From: Paraburkholderia atlantica
GTDB taxonomy: Bacteria > Pseudomonadota > Gammaproteobacteria > Burkholderiales > Burkholderiaceae
Direction of reading: 5' to 3'
Length of the DNA stretch: 64,000 bases
NCBI RefSeq assembly: GCF_009362785.1
Contig: NZ_WHNQ01000001.1
Span: 124,001-188,000, forward strand
Positions 53,848 through 63,532 of the stretch are shown piece by piece (positions within the stretch are counted from its first letter, which is position 1; every line of letters begins with the position of its first letter). The notes under the pieces are model-generated. The model did no database searches. It saw only the letters and a list, made by a program, of their open reading frames with translations, and had not been told where the DNA came from. Position numbers and translations under genes: made by a program.

Positions 53848-55839
53848 TTAACCCCGGTTCCGGTATTGATTGACGGCCTGCAGGCTCGTGTCGAGGTTCG
53901 GCAGCTCGACCGCGGCCGAACCGGCGTCCACCTGCTTGACCAGATCGATGACCATCTGCGTGTCTTTCGACGACGTGTCGAAGTAGCGCGTCAACGCGGA
54001 CTGCGCCGCCTGCAGGTCGGACTTCAGCGTGGTCTGGTTGCGCGACAGCAGCGCGAGACGCGCCGACAGCAGACGCAGCTTCAGGTTCTGGCGCACGAAG
54101 TAGCCTTGATCCGGCGAGACCAGCATCGCATCGGCGTTATCGATACGGCGCACCTGCACGAGGCTCGACAGCTGTTCGCCGATGCCGTGCGTGATCTCGT
54201 CGATCCACACTTCCCAGCGCGGCTTGCCGGTGGCCGCTGCGACCTTCGCGGTGTCGGCCCGCGTGGCCGCGTGCGGCGTGGCACGCGGAATCGGCGCTTC
54301 ACCCGACAGCGGCAGGCCGCTCACGTGATCGATCGCGTTGTCGAGTTTGATGGCCAGGCCAGTCAGATCGGTGGACGGTGCCGCCTTCAGTTTGTCGATA
54401 TCTTGCGCGATGGCCTTGCGCACCGCGACCGCTTGCGGACTGTCGGATGCCGCGAGGCGCGTATCGGCGCTTTGCAACGCGAACAGCGCGAGCTGCGTAT
54501 TGCCGGTCAGCTGCAACTGCTGGCTCGCCGCCGACAGCATTTGCCCGACCTCGGCGAGGGTCCAGTCGTCCCGATTGCGCGCGAGATCCGCGTACTGCTG
54601 TTGCAGCGCCTGCTGCGCGGCCTGCGCATCGGCGAGCTTGCCTTCGAGCTGCGCAACCTGCGAGTCAGATTGATGCACGGTGGCGAGCGCCTGGTCGATC
54701 TTGATGCGCAGCTCGTTGGTCTGCGTGTCGTTGGCCTGCTGACGCTGCGCGAGCTCCTGCTCGGTGCGCACCAGCTTGCGGTTCATCGCGAAGCCGCCCA
54801 CGCCCACCGCGCACGCGATGACCACGATGACAAACCACAGCAGCGGTCCGCTCGTGCTGCGGCGCTTTTGCGCTTCGTACGGCGTGAAGGGTTGGTTCGG
54901 CGACAAGGGAGCGCTTGCCGGCGGCTGAGGTGAGGCGTTCGTGGATGCGTTCGTTTCAGTCATGCGTGATTGAGCCGGGTTGGACGATACCGGTTGGACG
55001 ACGGGAGGCACGGCGGCCGCGGCCACGAGGGCTCGGACTATGCGTTCGTCGCCCGCGCCGGACACCGTAATCCTATCAAAACCCAATGCCCGCGCGGTCT
55101 GCGCGATGCGGGGATGCGGCGTGACGAGCGGCGCGTGTTTGAGCTGCTCGATCTCGCCGGCGGTCAGGTGTTCGTGTGCGAGTTCCTGCAGATTGCGTAC
55201 GCCTTCGGAGCTGGTCAGAAGCCATGCGTGCGGCGCGCCCGCGAGCAGTTCGTGCACGCGCGCCCAGGCGCCGATCGACGGCTCCGGCACGATGCGCCGG
55301 TACGCAGCGACCGTGTCGACTTCGGCGCCAGCTTCACGCAGGCGCTCGCTCAGCCATTCGCGGCCGCCGTCGCCGCGCACGATCAGCACGCGCTTGCCTT
55401 CGAGGCCCGCGGCGCCGAATTGCGCCTCGATCGCGGCAAACAGGCCCTCGGAGTCGAAGCTCGTCGATTCGTCGTCGGCGCCGGCCGCGGGGCTGATCAC
55501 GCGATGCTCCGGCGCGCTGACGCCGTGGCGCGCGAGCGCATGCACGCTGCCCGGGCCGACCACGCCGACCGGCAGCGCGTGCGGCCAGATATCGTGATGG
55601 CGCGCGAACGCGTGATCGACCGCGTTCGGCGACACGAACACGACCAGCGCATAACGTTCGAGCGACGCGAGCGCGGCGCACAACGGCGCGTCGTCGATGA
55701 CGGGCGCGATGTCGATCAGCGGGAAATCGAGCGACGCGAGTCCGGCTGCTTCGAGCTGTTCGACGAGCTCGCTCGACTGGCCGGCCGGCCGGGTGATCAC
55801 GACCGTGAACGGCGCCTTCTCCGGCGTGCCGGCGGCCAT
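53848..55839 (-). CDS. hemDX: Fused uroporphyrinogen-III synthase/HemX
   Basis: A 663-residue fusion. Residues 1-280 are uroporphyrinogen-III synthase (HemD), which cyclises hydroxymethylbilane, with VVITRPAGQSSELVEQLE, FVSPNAVDHAF and AWLLTSSEGVRNL. A flexible Pro/Ala/Ser linker (about 281-325) leads to a membrane helix (332-351, LLWFVIVVIACAVGVGGFA) and a coiled-coil and helical HemX part. HemX is a membrane protein linked to haem synthesis in proteobacteria. ATG 55839 overlaps the hemC stop as TGATG. An internal ATG at residue 293 could start HemX alone. Fusions of this type are common in Burkholderiales. Confidence 0.92.
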   Translation of the reverse strand: MAAGTPEKAPFTVVITRPAGQSSELVEQLEAAGLASLDFPLIDIAPVIDDAPLCAALASLERYALVVFVSPNAVDHAFARHHDIWPHALPVGVVGPGSVHALARHGVSAPEHRVISPAAGADDESTSFDSEGLFAAIEAQFGAAGLEGKRVLIVRGDGGREWLSERLREAGAEVDTVAAYRRIVPEPSIGAWARVHELLAGAPHAWLLTSSEGVRNLQELAHEHLTAGEIEQLKHAPLVTPHPRIAQTARALGFDRITVSGAGDERIVRALVAAAAVPPVVQPVSSNPAQSRMTETNASTNASPQPPASAPLSPNQPFTPYEAQKRRSTSGPLLWFVIVVIACAVGVGGFAMNRKLVRTEQELAQRQQANDTQTNELRIKIDQALATVHQSDSQVAQLEGKLADAQAAQQALQQQYADLARNRDDWTLAEVGQMLSAASQQLQLTGNTQLALFALQSADTRLAASDSPQAVAVRKAIAQDIDKLKAAPSTDLTGLAIKLDNAIDHVSGLPLSGEAPIPRATPHAATRADTAKVAAATGKPRWEVWIDEITHGIGEQLSSLVQVRRIDNADAMLVSPDQGYFVRQNLKLRLLSARLALLSRNQTTLKSDLQAAQSALTRYFDTSSKDTQMVIDLVKQVDAGSAAVELPNLDTSLQAVNQYRNRG

Positions 55840-56837
55840 CACTCGCTGGCCGCCGCGCCGGGCGCGGCAGCGGGACCGCTGGCGGTACTGAGCGCGCGGA
55901 CGATCTCGAGTGCGCCTTGCTGCGCGAGCGACTGCGCCACTTCCTCGCCGAGCGCGAGCGCGCGTTCGACGGTGGGCGCAGGCGCCGACGCCTGCGCGCT
56001 CAGCACGCGCTGGCCGTCCGGCGTCGCGACGATGCCGCGCAGATGCAGTGCGCCGTCGCCCCAGGTTGCGTAGGCGGCGAGCGGCACCTCGCAGCTGCCG
56101 CCGAGCGCGCGCGACACCATGCGCTCTGCCTCGACGGCTGCCGCCGTGTGCTGATGATGCAGCGGCGCGAGCCATGCGGCGAGGTCCGCGCGATCGGCGC
56201 GAATCTCGATGCCGAGCGCGCCTTGTCCCGCCGCGGGCAGACTATCCTCGGGATCGAGCAGCGCGCGGATACGATCGGCGAGACCGAGACGCTTCAGCCC
56301 GGCCGCGGCCAGAATGATCGCCGCGTAGTCGCCGCGATCGAGCTTGGCGAGTCGGGTATCGAGATTGCCGCGCAACGGCCGCACGTCGAGATGCGGATAG
56401 CGCATGCGCAGCATCGCCTCGCGCCGCAGACTCGAGGTGCCGACCACGGCACCGGCCGGCAGCGCGGCGAGCGAGTCGTACTGATTGGATACGAGCGCGT
56501 CGCGCGGGTCCTCGCGCTCCATGATGGTGGTCAGCGCGAAACCGGCGGGCAACTCCATCGGCACGTCTTTCAGCGAATGCACCGCGAGGTCGGCGCGGCC
56601 ATCGGCGAGCGCGGCTTCGAGCTCTTTGACGAAGAGCCCCTTGCCACCCACCTTCGACAGCGTGCGATCGAGAATCTGATCACCGCGTGTGGTCATTCCG
56701 AGGATTTTTACGTCACAAGATGGATATAATTTGTGCAGCGCACATCGCACGTGCTCGGCTTGCCACATGGCAAGGCGGCTCTCTCGCGACGCAATCACAA
56801 GCGTGTGGGGTGGCGTGGAAAACGTCTCGGTGTTCAT
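55839..56837 (-). CDS. hemC: Porphobilinogen deaminase (hydroxymethylbilane synthase)
   Basis: A 332-residue enzyme that links four porphobilinogen units into hydroxymethylbilane, carrying its dipyrromethane cofactor on C249 in LGGSCEVPL. Other family segments are [41 protein letters not shown] and GTSSLRR. The start at 56837 ([13 protein letters not shown]) gives the normal length; the open frame runs to 57056 without support. It is the first gene of the hemC-hemDX-hemY operon and is divergent from ppc. Confidence 0.95.
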   Translation of the reverse strand: MNTETFSTPPHTLVIASRESRLAMWQAEHVRCALHKLYPSCDVKILGMTTRGDQILDRTLSKVGGKGLFVKELEAALADGRADLAVHSLKDVPMELPAGFALTTIMEREDPRDALVSNQYDSLAALPAGAVVGTSSLRREAMLRMRYPHLDVRPLRGNLDTRLAKLDRGDYAAIILAAAGLKRLGLADRIRALLDPEDSLPAAGQGALGIEIRADRADLAAWLAPLHHQHTAAAVEAERMVSRALGGSCEVPLAAYATWGDGALHLRGIVATPDGQRVLSAQASAPAPTVERALALGEEVAQSLAQQGALEIVRALSTASGPAAAPGAAASE

Positions 56838-57377
56838 TAGCTTGCGGCTTGATGTCGGGATGGAATAACAATCAATGTTAGCACGCGCCCTTATTTGTGC
56901 CCTTGGCTTGCAAGGCACCGCGGGGCGCCGTGCGGAAGCGGTATCGACGGAGGAGACGGGCTTCGCGCCGCGCGCGAAAGCCCCATTCAGCGTTGCCACG
57001 CACGGTCGTTCGCGCACCACGCGGCGGCATGCGGGATGATGCAATGCGGCGAACATGCTGCGGCAATGCGTGCCGCGCGTTCAGTCTCTTCGCGGGCTGG
57101 CAGCCCGTGGCTCCCCTCTCCCTCGTCGGCGTCGCGCGATCGGCAGCGCTTGCGTCGTTTCTCGCAGGCGGTGCGGCGAGCGCGGCTCGCTTCGTAGTGG
57201 GTCGAGCAATCGCCGTTTGCAGTCGCCGTCTCGTCTCTGTTGCAGTCGCATTAGCAGTCTGTCTTGTAGTCCGTTGCGCAGTCCCTGTTGCACGCAGTTC
57301 ACGTTGTATTGCTGGTTGCAGTTCCGCAGTCGCAGTTCATCAATCAACAGACCCTGGCTTTCCCGAGGAAACTCATC
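56838..57377. other. Intergenic region between divergent hemC and ppc, with short GCAGTY repeats
   Basis: 540 bp, divergent promoters. Eight copies of GCAGT(C/T) occur in 57219-57337 (at 57219, 57242, 57254, 57278, 57294, 57318, 57326 and 57332), mostly in the leader of ppc. Confidence 0.55.
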
Positions 57378-60300
57378 GTGACGTCTTCCGGATCGGCGCG
57401 CCCCGCCCGCCGCAACACTGCCTCGCCCACCGCTCGCCCGGCCGACGCCGCGGCGCCCGACGTCCTGTCCGACGCTGCCGCGCACGGCAGATCGTCGAGC
57501 GTCGCCGACCAGCGCGCGAAGCGCCGCGCCATCGCCGCGCAAGCCGCCAAGGCCTCGAAGGCCTCGCAAACCTCAGTGCCCGTCAAGCAGGACAAGGCGC
57601 AAAAGGCACCGAAAGCCGGCAAGGCCGAAAAAGCCGCGACTTCGGCCACCGCCAGCAAACCGGCCAAGGTCAAGATCAAGGTCGACGGCGACGCAACGCC
57701 CCCACGCGCCGCGAAAGCGGAAAAGCTCGAAGCCATGCCGCAGGCTGAGTCCGCCACCGCCCCCGCCGTCAAGAACGGCGGCCGCACGCGCGAGGACAAG
57801 GACCACCCGCTGTTCCAGGACATCCGCTATCTCGGCCGCCTCCTCGGCGACGTGCTGCGCGAGCAGGAAGGCGACGCCGTGTTCGACGTCGTCGAAACGA
57901 TCCGGCAGAACGCCGTGCGCTTCCGTCGCGAGGACGACAGCGCCGCCGCGCAGACGCTCGACAAAAAGCTGCGCTCGCTGACGCCCGAGCAGACGGTCAG
58001 CGTCGTGCGCGCGTTCAGCTACTTTTCTCATCTCGCGAACATCGCCGAGGACCGTCACCGCAACCGTCGTCACCGCATTCACGCGCTCGCGGGCTCGGCC
58101 TCGCAGCCGGGCACGATCGCCCATGCACTCGAGCGGCTCGTCGCGGCCGGTGCCGCCGCGACGCCGGTGCTGCAGCGGTTTTTCGACGACGCGCTGATCA
58201 TGCCGGTGCTGACCGCGCACCCGACCGAGGTGCAGCGCAAGAGCATTCTCGACGCGCAGCACGACATCGCGCGTCTGCTCGCCGAGCGCGACCAGCCGCT
58301 GACGAACCGCGAGCGCGCGCACAACGAAGCGATGCTGCGCGCACGCGTCACGTCGCTGTGGCAAACGCGGATGCTGCGCGACGCGCGTCTGACGGTCGCC
58401 GACGAAATCGAGAACGCGCTGTCGTATTACCGCAGCACCTTCCTCGAAGAACTGCCGGCGCTTTACGCCGATATCGAGGAAGCGCTGAAGGAGCACGGCC
58501 TCGAAGCGCGCCTGCCGCCGTTCTTCCAGATGGGCAGCTGGATCGGCGGGGATCGCGACGGCAATCCGAACGTCACCGCCGAAACGCTCGAAAACGCGAT
58601 CACGCGTCAGGCCGCGGTGATCTTCGAGCATTACCTGGTGCAGGTGCACAAGCTCGGCGAGGAGCTGTCGATGTCGAATGTGCTCGTCGGCGTGAGCGAT
58701 GCGCTCAATGAACTCGCGGACATCTCGCCCGACCACTCGCCGCATCGCACCGACGAGCCGTATCGTCGCGCGCTGATCGGCATCTACACGCGGCTCGCGG
58801 CGAGCGCGCGCGTGCGTCTCGGCGAAGGCAGCGTGCCGCTGCGCAGCGCCGGCCGCGGCGTCGCGCCGATTCGCGCAACCCCCTATGACGACGCCGCCGA
58901 CTTCGTGCGCGACCTGCACGTGTTGATCGACTCGCTGGCCGAGCATCACGGCGCGCCGCTCGCCGCGCCGCGTCTCGCGCCGCTCGCGCGCGCGGCCGAA
59001 GTGTTCGGCTTCCATCTCGCGAGCATCGATCTGCGGCAAAGCTCCGACATCCACGAAGCGGTGATCGCCGAGCTGCTCAAGCGCGCCGGTGTCGAGGACG
59101 ACTACGCGGGGTTGTCGGAAGCGGACAAGCTCAAAGTGCTGCTCGCCGAGCTCGCGCAACCGCGCGCGCTGCGCGTGCCCTACGCTGAGTACTCCGACCT
59201 CGTGAAGAGCGAGCTCGCGGTGCTCGAGGAAGCCCGCATCACGCGCGAAAAATTCGGCGCGCGCGCGGTGCGCAATTACATCATTTCGCATACGGAGACC
59301 GTCAGCGATCTGGTCGAGGTGATGCTGCTGCAGAAGGAAACCGGCCTGTTGCTCGGACATCTGGGCGACGAGCACGACCCCGCGCGGGCGGGCCTAATGG
59401 TGATCCCGCTGTTCGAGACGATCCCCGATCTGCGCAACGCGCCGCACATCATGCGCGACCTGATCGCGCTGCCGGGCATCGACGCGCTGATCGAACATCA
59501 GGGCAACGAGCAGGAAGTGATGCTCGGCTACTCGGACAGCAACAAGGACGGCGGCTTCCTGACGTCGAACTGGGAGCTGTATCGCGCGGAGCTGGCGCTC
59601 GTGTCGCTGTTCAACGAGCGCGGCGTGACACTGCGTCTGTTCCATGGACGCGGCGGCACCGTCGGCCGCGGCGGCGGCCCGACCTACCAGGCGATCCTGT
59701 CGCAGCCGCCGGGCACCGTCGCCGGTCAGATCCGTTTGACCGAGCAGGGCGAGGTGATTGCGAGCAAGTTCGCGAATCCGGAAATCGGCCGGCGCAATCT
59801 GGAAACCGTCGTGGCCGCGACGCTCGAAGCGTCGCTGCTGCCGCACGACCACACGTTGGCCGAGCTGCCCGTGTACGAGGAAACGATGCAGCAGCTGTCC
59901 GATACGGCGATGGCCGCGTATCGCGCGCTCGTCTACGAAACGCCGGGCTTCAAGGAGTATTTCTTCGAGTCGACGCCGATCGCGGAGATCGCCGAGCTGA
60001 ACATCGGCAGCCGCCCCGCTTCGCGCAAGCTGCAGGACCCGAAGCAGCGCAAGATCGAGGATCTGCGCGCCATTCCGTGGGGCTTCTCGTGGGGCCAATG
60101 CCGGCTGCTGCTGACCGGCTGGTACGGTTTCGGCAGCGCGGTCACCGAGCATCTGGACAGCGCGCCGTCCGACGCCGAACGCGCGCGCCGTCTCGCGCTG
60201 CTGAAGAAGATGCACAAAAGCTGGCCGTTCTTTGCGAACCTGATGTCGAACATGGACATGGTCATCGCGAAGACCGACCTCGCGGTCGCGTCGCGTTACG

Positions 60301-60593
60301 CCGCGCTCGTGACCGACAAGAAGCTGCGCAAGCACGTGTTCGAGCGCATCGTTGCCGAGTGGGAACGCACGTCGAAGGTGTTGTCGGAGATCACCGGCAA
60401 GAGCGAGCGGCTCGCCGAAAATCCGCTGCTCGCGCGTTCGATCAAGAACCGCTTCCCATACCTCGATCCGCTCAATCACCTGCAGGTCGAATTGCTCAAA
60501 CGCTATCGCGCGGGCGACACGAATGCGCGCGTGCGGCGCGGCATTCATTTGTGCATCAACGGGATCGCGGCGGGGTTGCGCAATACCGGTTGA
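57378..60593 (+). CDS. ppc: Phosphoenolpyruvate carboxylase with Ala/Lys-rich N-terminal extension
   Basis: A 1071-residue enzyme that makes oxaloacetate from PEP and bicarbonate, replenishing the TCA cycle. Catalytic blocks are visible: [30 protein letters not shown] and the C-terminal [10 protein letters not shown]. The core starts at about residue 142 ([19 protein letters not shown]); the preceding 140 residues are rich in Ala, Lys and Ser (for example [20 protein letters not shown]) and are absent from the usual 880-930 residue enzymes. GTG 57378 has GAGGAA seven bases upstream; the in-frame ATG at 57288 is also possible. The gene ends at a strong terminator. Confidence 0.94.
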   Translation: MTSSGSARPARRNTASPTARPADAAAPDVLSDAAAHGRSSSVADQRAKRRAIAAQAAKASKASQTSVPVKQDKAQKAPKAGKAEKAATSATASKPAKVKIKVDGDATPPRAAKAEKLEAMPQAESATAPAVKNGGRTREDKDHPLFQDIRYLGRLLGDVLREQEGDAVFDVVETIRQNAVRFRREDDSAAAQTLDKKLRSLTPEQTVSVVRAFSYFSHLANIAEDRHRNRRHRIHALAGSASQPGTIAHALERLVAAGAAATPVLQRFFDDALIMPVLTAHPTEVQRKSILDAQHDIARLLAERDQPLTNRERAHNEAMLRARVTSLWQTRMLRDARLTVADEIENALSYYRSTFLEELPALYADIEEALKEHGLEARLPPFFQMGSWIGGDRDGNPNVTAETLENAITRQAAVIFEHYLVQVHKLGEELSMSNVLVGVSDALNELADISPDHSPHRTDEPYRRALIGIYTRLAASARVRLGEGSVPLRSAGRGVAPIRATPYDDAADFVRDLHVLIDSLAEHHGAPLAAPRLAPLARAAEVFGFHLASIDLRQSSDIHEAVIAELLKRAGVEDDYAGLSEADKLKVLLAELAQPRALRVPYAEYSDLVKSELAVLEEARITREKFGARAVRNYIISHTETVSDLVEVMLLQKETGLLLGHLGDEHDPARAGLMVIPLFETIPDLRNAPHIMRDLIALPGIDALIEHQGNEQEVMLGYSDSNKDGGFLTSNWELYRAELALVSLFNERGVTLRLFHGRGGTVGRGGGPTYQAILSQPPGTVAGQIRLTEQGEVIASKFANPEIGRRNLETVVAATLEASLLPHDHTLAELPVYEETMQQLSDTAMAAYRALVYETPGFKEYFFESTPIAEIAELNIGSRPASRKLQDPKQRKIEDLRAIPWGFSWGQCRLLLTGWYGFGSAVTEHLDSAPSDAERARRLALLKKMHKSWPFFANLMSNMDMVIAKTDLAVASRYAALVTDKKLRKHVFERIVAEWERTSKVLSEITGKSERLAENPLLARSIKNRFPYLDPLNHLQVELLKRYRAGDTNARVRRGIHLCINGIAAGLRNTG

Positions 60594-60612
60594 GGCTGGC
60601 GTTGAAGAAAGC

Positions 60613-60654
60613 AAAAGCCGGGTGTGGCCAACGCAGGCCACACCCGGCTTTTTT
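60613..60654 (+). terminator. Intrinsic terminator of ppc
   Basis: AAAAGCCGGGTGTGGCC (60613-60629) pairs with 60636-60652 around an AACGCA loop, ending in a T run. Confidence 0.9.
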
Positions 60655-60785
60655 CATTGCGCGTCGAGATGCCGAACAACGCGTCGCGCGAATCCAGCCG
60701 CTACAATAGAGCCCGCCATGTACCAGTACAAGTTCGGCAATTATTCTGGTATCTCTATTACTCCCCTCCACGCGCAGCCGATAGC

Positions 60786-61598
60786 ATGACGACGCCGTCC
60801 TCCGCCGATCACCCGCCGCCGCTCGACGCCACGCCAGCCCGCGCGCTCGGCGACTTCATCCGTGCCCATCGCGAGCGGCTGTCACCGCAGGCGGTCGGTC
60901 TGCCGCCGGGGCCGCGCCGCCGCACGCCCGGTCTGCGGCGCGAGGAAGTCGCGCAGTTGTGCGGCGTGAGCCCGACCTGGTACACGTGGATCGAGCAGGG
61001 CCGGCCGGTGTCCGCTTCCGCCGATGCGCTCGCGCGCATCGCGGTCGCGTTGCAGCTGTCGCGCGCCGAGCGCGCGTATCTGTTCGAACTGGCCGCGCAA
61101 CGCGATCCGGCCGAGCCCGACCCCGCCGCCGCCGATGCGCCCGCCACGCTGCTGCAAACCGTGCAACTGATCGACACGCCGGCCTATGTGCTCGACCGGC
61201 AGTGGAATGCGCTCGCGTGGAACGAGCGCGCGGCCGATCTGTTCGTCGGCTGGCTCGACGGCGCGTACGACCGCAACCTGCTGCGCTACACATTCACCGA
61301 GCCGGCCGCGCGCGCGTTGATCGTCGACTGGGAAACGCGCGCGCGGAGGCTTGCCGCCGAATTCCGCGCCGACTCGATCCGCCATCTGAACGATGCGCCC
61401 ACGCGCGGGCTGATCGATTCGCTGTCGGGTGCGAGCGACGAGTTCGCGCGCTACTGGGCCTCACAGGACGTCGGCGGGCGCGAAGGGGGCAGGCGCGAGT
61501 TCAACCATCCGCGCGACGGCCGCATCGTTTATGACCAGATCACGTTCAAGCCCGCGCATCGCGAAGATCTGAAGCTGGTGGTGCTGGTGCGCGAATAG
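60786..61598 (+). CDS. XRE-family regulator with MmyB-like ligand-binding domain
   Basis: A 270-residue transcription factor with an N-terminal helix-turn-helix (about 17-85) including RTPGLRREEVAQLCGVSPTWYTWIEQGR, and a C-terminal MmyB-like domain (about 110-265) thought to bind fatty acids or other small ligands. The ATG at 60786 gives a full domain; the frame opens earlier at 60624, but that part overlaps the ppc terminator. Its stop codon TAG lies within a 12-bp tandem repeat. No operon partner is clear; argH starts 164 bp downstream. Confidence 0.88.
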   Translation: MTTPSSADHPPPLDATPARALGDFIRAHRERLSPQAVGLPPGPRRRTPGLRREEVAQLCGVSPTWYTWIEQGRPVSASADALARIAVALQLSRAERAYLFELAAQRDPAEPDPAAADAPATLLQTVQLIDTPAYVLDRQWNALAWNERAADLFVGWLDGAYDRNLLRYTFTEPAARALIVDWETRARRLAAEFRADSIRHLNDAPTRGLIDSLSGASDEFARYWASQDVGGREGGRREFNHPRDGRIVYDQITFKPAHREDLKLVVLVRE

Positions 61599-61625
61599 GC
61601 TCGCGAATGGGGCCGCGAATGGGTC
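61590..61625. repeat. 12-bp tandem repeat (three units) across a stop codon
   Basis: CGCGAATAGGCT (61590), CGCGAATGGGGC (61602) and CGCGAATGGGTC (61614), then CGCG. The first unit contains the TAG stop of the XRE-family regulator; the other two have TGG at the same place. Confidence 0.75.
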
Positions 61626-61644
61626 CGCGTTAGGCGGCAGCGCC

Positions 61645-61671
61645 TTGGCCGCCGTCGCCCGGTGTTAAAAT
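61645..61671 (+). promoter_or_regulatory. Candidate sigma-70 promoter of argH
   Basis: TTGGCC (61645-61650) and TAAAAT (61666-61671) spaced by 15 bases, a little short. The start codon is 92 bp downstream. Prediction only. Confidence 0.3.
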
Positions 61672-61762
61672 CTTCGTCTTTCTCCGCTGCGGTGGCGCTT
61701 TTGCACGACTCGCGCACTCGCGCCGCCAGCCTCTTCACCGCTCGTTTTTACCGCCCAACACC

Positions 61763-63169
61763 ATGACGTCCCAACTGCACAAAAAAGGCGAAGCCTGGTC
61801 GGCTCGCTTCTCGGAGCCGATGTCGGAGCTCGTCAAACGCTACACGTCGTCGGTCTTCTTCGACAAGCGTCTGGCGTTCGTCGACATCGAAGGGTCGCTC
61901 GCGCACGCGTCGATGCTCGCCGCGCAGAAGATCATTTCCGCCGACGACCTCGCCGCGATCCAGCGCGGCATGGCGCAGATCAAGGGTGAAATCGAGCGCG
62001 GCGAGTTCGAATGGCAGCTCGATCTCGAAGACGTGCACCTGAACATCGAAGCGCGTCTGACCGCGCTGATCGGCGACGCCGGCAAGCGCCTGCACACCGG
62101 CCGCTCACGCAACGACCAGGTCGCGACCGACATTCGGCTGTGGCTGCGTGGCGAGATCGACCGCATCGGCGAACTGCTGACCGGGTTGCGCGTCGCGCTG
62201 CTCGAAATCGCCGAGAAGAACGCCGCGACCATCATGCCGGGCTTCACGCACCTGCAGGTCGCGCAGCCGGTCACGTTCGGCCACCATCTGCTCGCCTACG
62301 TCGAGATGTTCTCGCGCGACGCCGAGCGCATGGTCGACTGCCGCAAGCGCGTGAACCGTCTGCCGCTCGGCGCGGCCGCGCTCGCCGGCACCAGCTATCC
62401 GATCGACCGTCACGCCGTCGCGAAGACGCTCGGCTTCGACGGCATCTGCGCGAATTCGCTGGATGCGGTTTCCGACCGCGACTTCGCGATCGAATTCACG
62501 GCCGCCTCGGCGCTCGTGATGACGCACGTGTCGCGCTTCTCCGAAGAACTGGTGCTGTGGATGAGCCCGCGCGTCGGCTTCATCGATCTGGCCGACCGTT
62601 TCTGCACCGGCTCGTCGATCATGCCGCAGAAGAAGAACCCGGACGTGCCCGAACTCGCGCGCGGCAAGACCGGCCGCGTGAACGGTCATCTGATGGCGCT
62701 GCTCACGCTGATGAAGGGCCAGCCGCTCGCGTACAACAAGGACAACCAGGAAGACAAGGAGCCGCTGTTCGACACCGTCGATACGGTCGCCGACACGCTG
62801 CGCATTTTCGCTGAAATGGTCGCCGGCATCACGGTCAAGCCGCAGGCGATGCGCGAGGCCGCGCTGCAAGGCTTCTCGACCGCGACGGACCTCGCCGACT
62901 ATCTGGTCAAGCGCGGCCTGCCGTTCCGCGACGCGCACGAAGCCGTCGCGCTCGCGGTGCGCGTGTGCGCCGATCGCGGCTGCGATCTCGCGGACCTGAC
63001 GCTCGACGAAATGCGCAGCGAGTTGCCGAACGTCGCGCATCTGATCGGCGACGACGTGTTCTCGTATCTGACGCTGGAGGGCTCGGTGGCGAGCCGTAAT
63101 CATCCGGGCGGCACCGCGCCCGAGCAGGTACTGGCCGCGGTGAAAGCGGCGCGTACGGCGTTGAAGTAA
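61763..63169 (+). CDS. argH: Argininosuccinate lyase
   Basis: A 468-residue enzyme that splits argininosuccinate to arginine and fumarate, the last step of arginine synthesis. The catalytic Ser loop is visible as [15 protein letters not shown] (about 283-297), with the substrate segments [13 protein letters not shown] and [14 protein letters not shown]. The start [16 protein letters not shown] at 61763 fits the family. A TAAAAT-type -10 lies about 90 bp before it. Followed by a strong hairpin terminator. Confidence 0.96.
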   Translation: MTSQLHKKGEAWSARFSEPMSELVKRYTSSVFFDKRLAFVDIEGSLAHASMLAAQKIISADDLAAIQRGMAQIKGEIERGEFEWQLDLEDVHLNIEARLTALIGDAGKRLHTGRSRNDQVATDIRLWLRGEIDRIGELLTGLRVALLEIAEKNAATIMPGFTHLQVAQPVTFGHHLLAYVEMFSRDAERMVDCRKRVNRLPLGAAALAGTSYPIDRHAVAKTLGFDGICANSLDAVSDRDFAIEFTAASALVMTHVSRFSEELVLWMSPRVGFIDLADRFCTGSSIMPQKKNPDVPELARGKTGRVNGHLMALLTLMKGQPLAYNKDNQEDKEPLFDTVDTVADTLRIFAEMVAGITVKPQAMREAALQGFSTATDLADYLVKRGLPFRDAHEAVALAVRVCADRGCDLADLTLDEMRSELPNVAHLIGDDVFSYLTLEGSVASRNHPGGTAPEQVLAAVKAARTALK

Positions 63170-63230
63170 TCGGTGATTGGGCCGCGTCGTGAGCCTTGGC
63201 TCGCGGCGTGGCTGGTTGAACCGAGATCGA

Positions 63231-63266
63231 AAAAGGCGAACCCTTTCGGCGGGCTCGCCTTTTTTA
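63231..63266 (+). terminator. Intrinsic terminator of argH
   Basis: AAAAGGCGA (63231-63239) pairs with TCGCCTTTT (63255-63263), with an inner CCC/GGG step and a T run to 63266. Confidence 0.85.
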
Positions 63267-63295
63267 TTGCCGCGTGTGATCGGCGAATCGCAGGC

Positions 63296-63395
63296 AAAAG
63301 AAAGCCCGCCAGAAGCGGGCCGAAAAGACTTCCACCGATGCCTCAGCATGAGGCCACCAGAGTGTAGGCGGGTTTCGCTCGCCGACCAACGCGCG
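63296..63395 (-). ncRNA. Candidate small RNA on the minus strand, convergent with argH
   Basis: Reading the minus strand, three stem-loops follow one another: an imperfect GGCGAGCGAAACCCGCC, then a perfect GCCTCATGCTGAGGC (63354-63340), then GCCCGC-TTCTG-GCGGGC (63320-63309 side) followed by TTTCTTTT (63303-63296), a typical terminator. No protein frame with a ribosome site uses this strand well. Length about 100 bases; the 5' end is not fixed. Prediction only; I match no known RNA family. Confidence 0.4.
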
Positions 63396-63532
63396 CACAT
63401 TTCCGGCCATTACATCGGCAAGCAAAGCGCCCCGTCGGAGCACGCGCAATGACATCCAGCGGGCGAACGCCAATTGAATCCCGGCGGTTTTTGACTACCA
63501 TTCAATCAGGTTCTCCTCGCGGTTGGTCGACG

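Noticed and set aside
53848..56175. Start of the HemDX fusion far upstream (56175)
   Set aside because: The first 112 codons read as Arg/Ala-rich shadow overlapping hemC; the ATG at 55839 overlaps the hemC stop and begins the conserved HemD.
57573..59375. Long minus-strand open frame antisense to ppc (about 600 codons)
   Set aside because: High GC yields long antisense frames; the composition is Arg/Ala/Val-heavy and typical of a shadow, and the plus strand encodes a clear PEP carboxylase.
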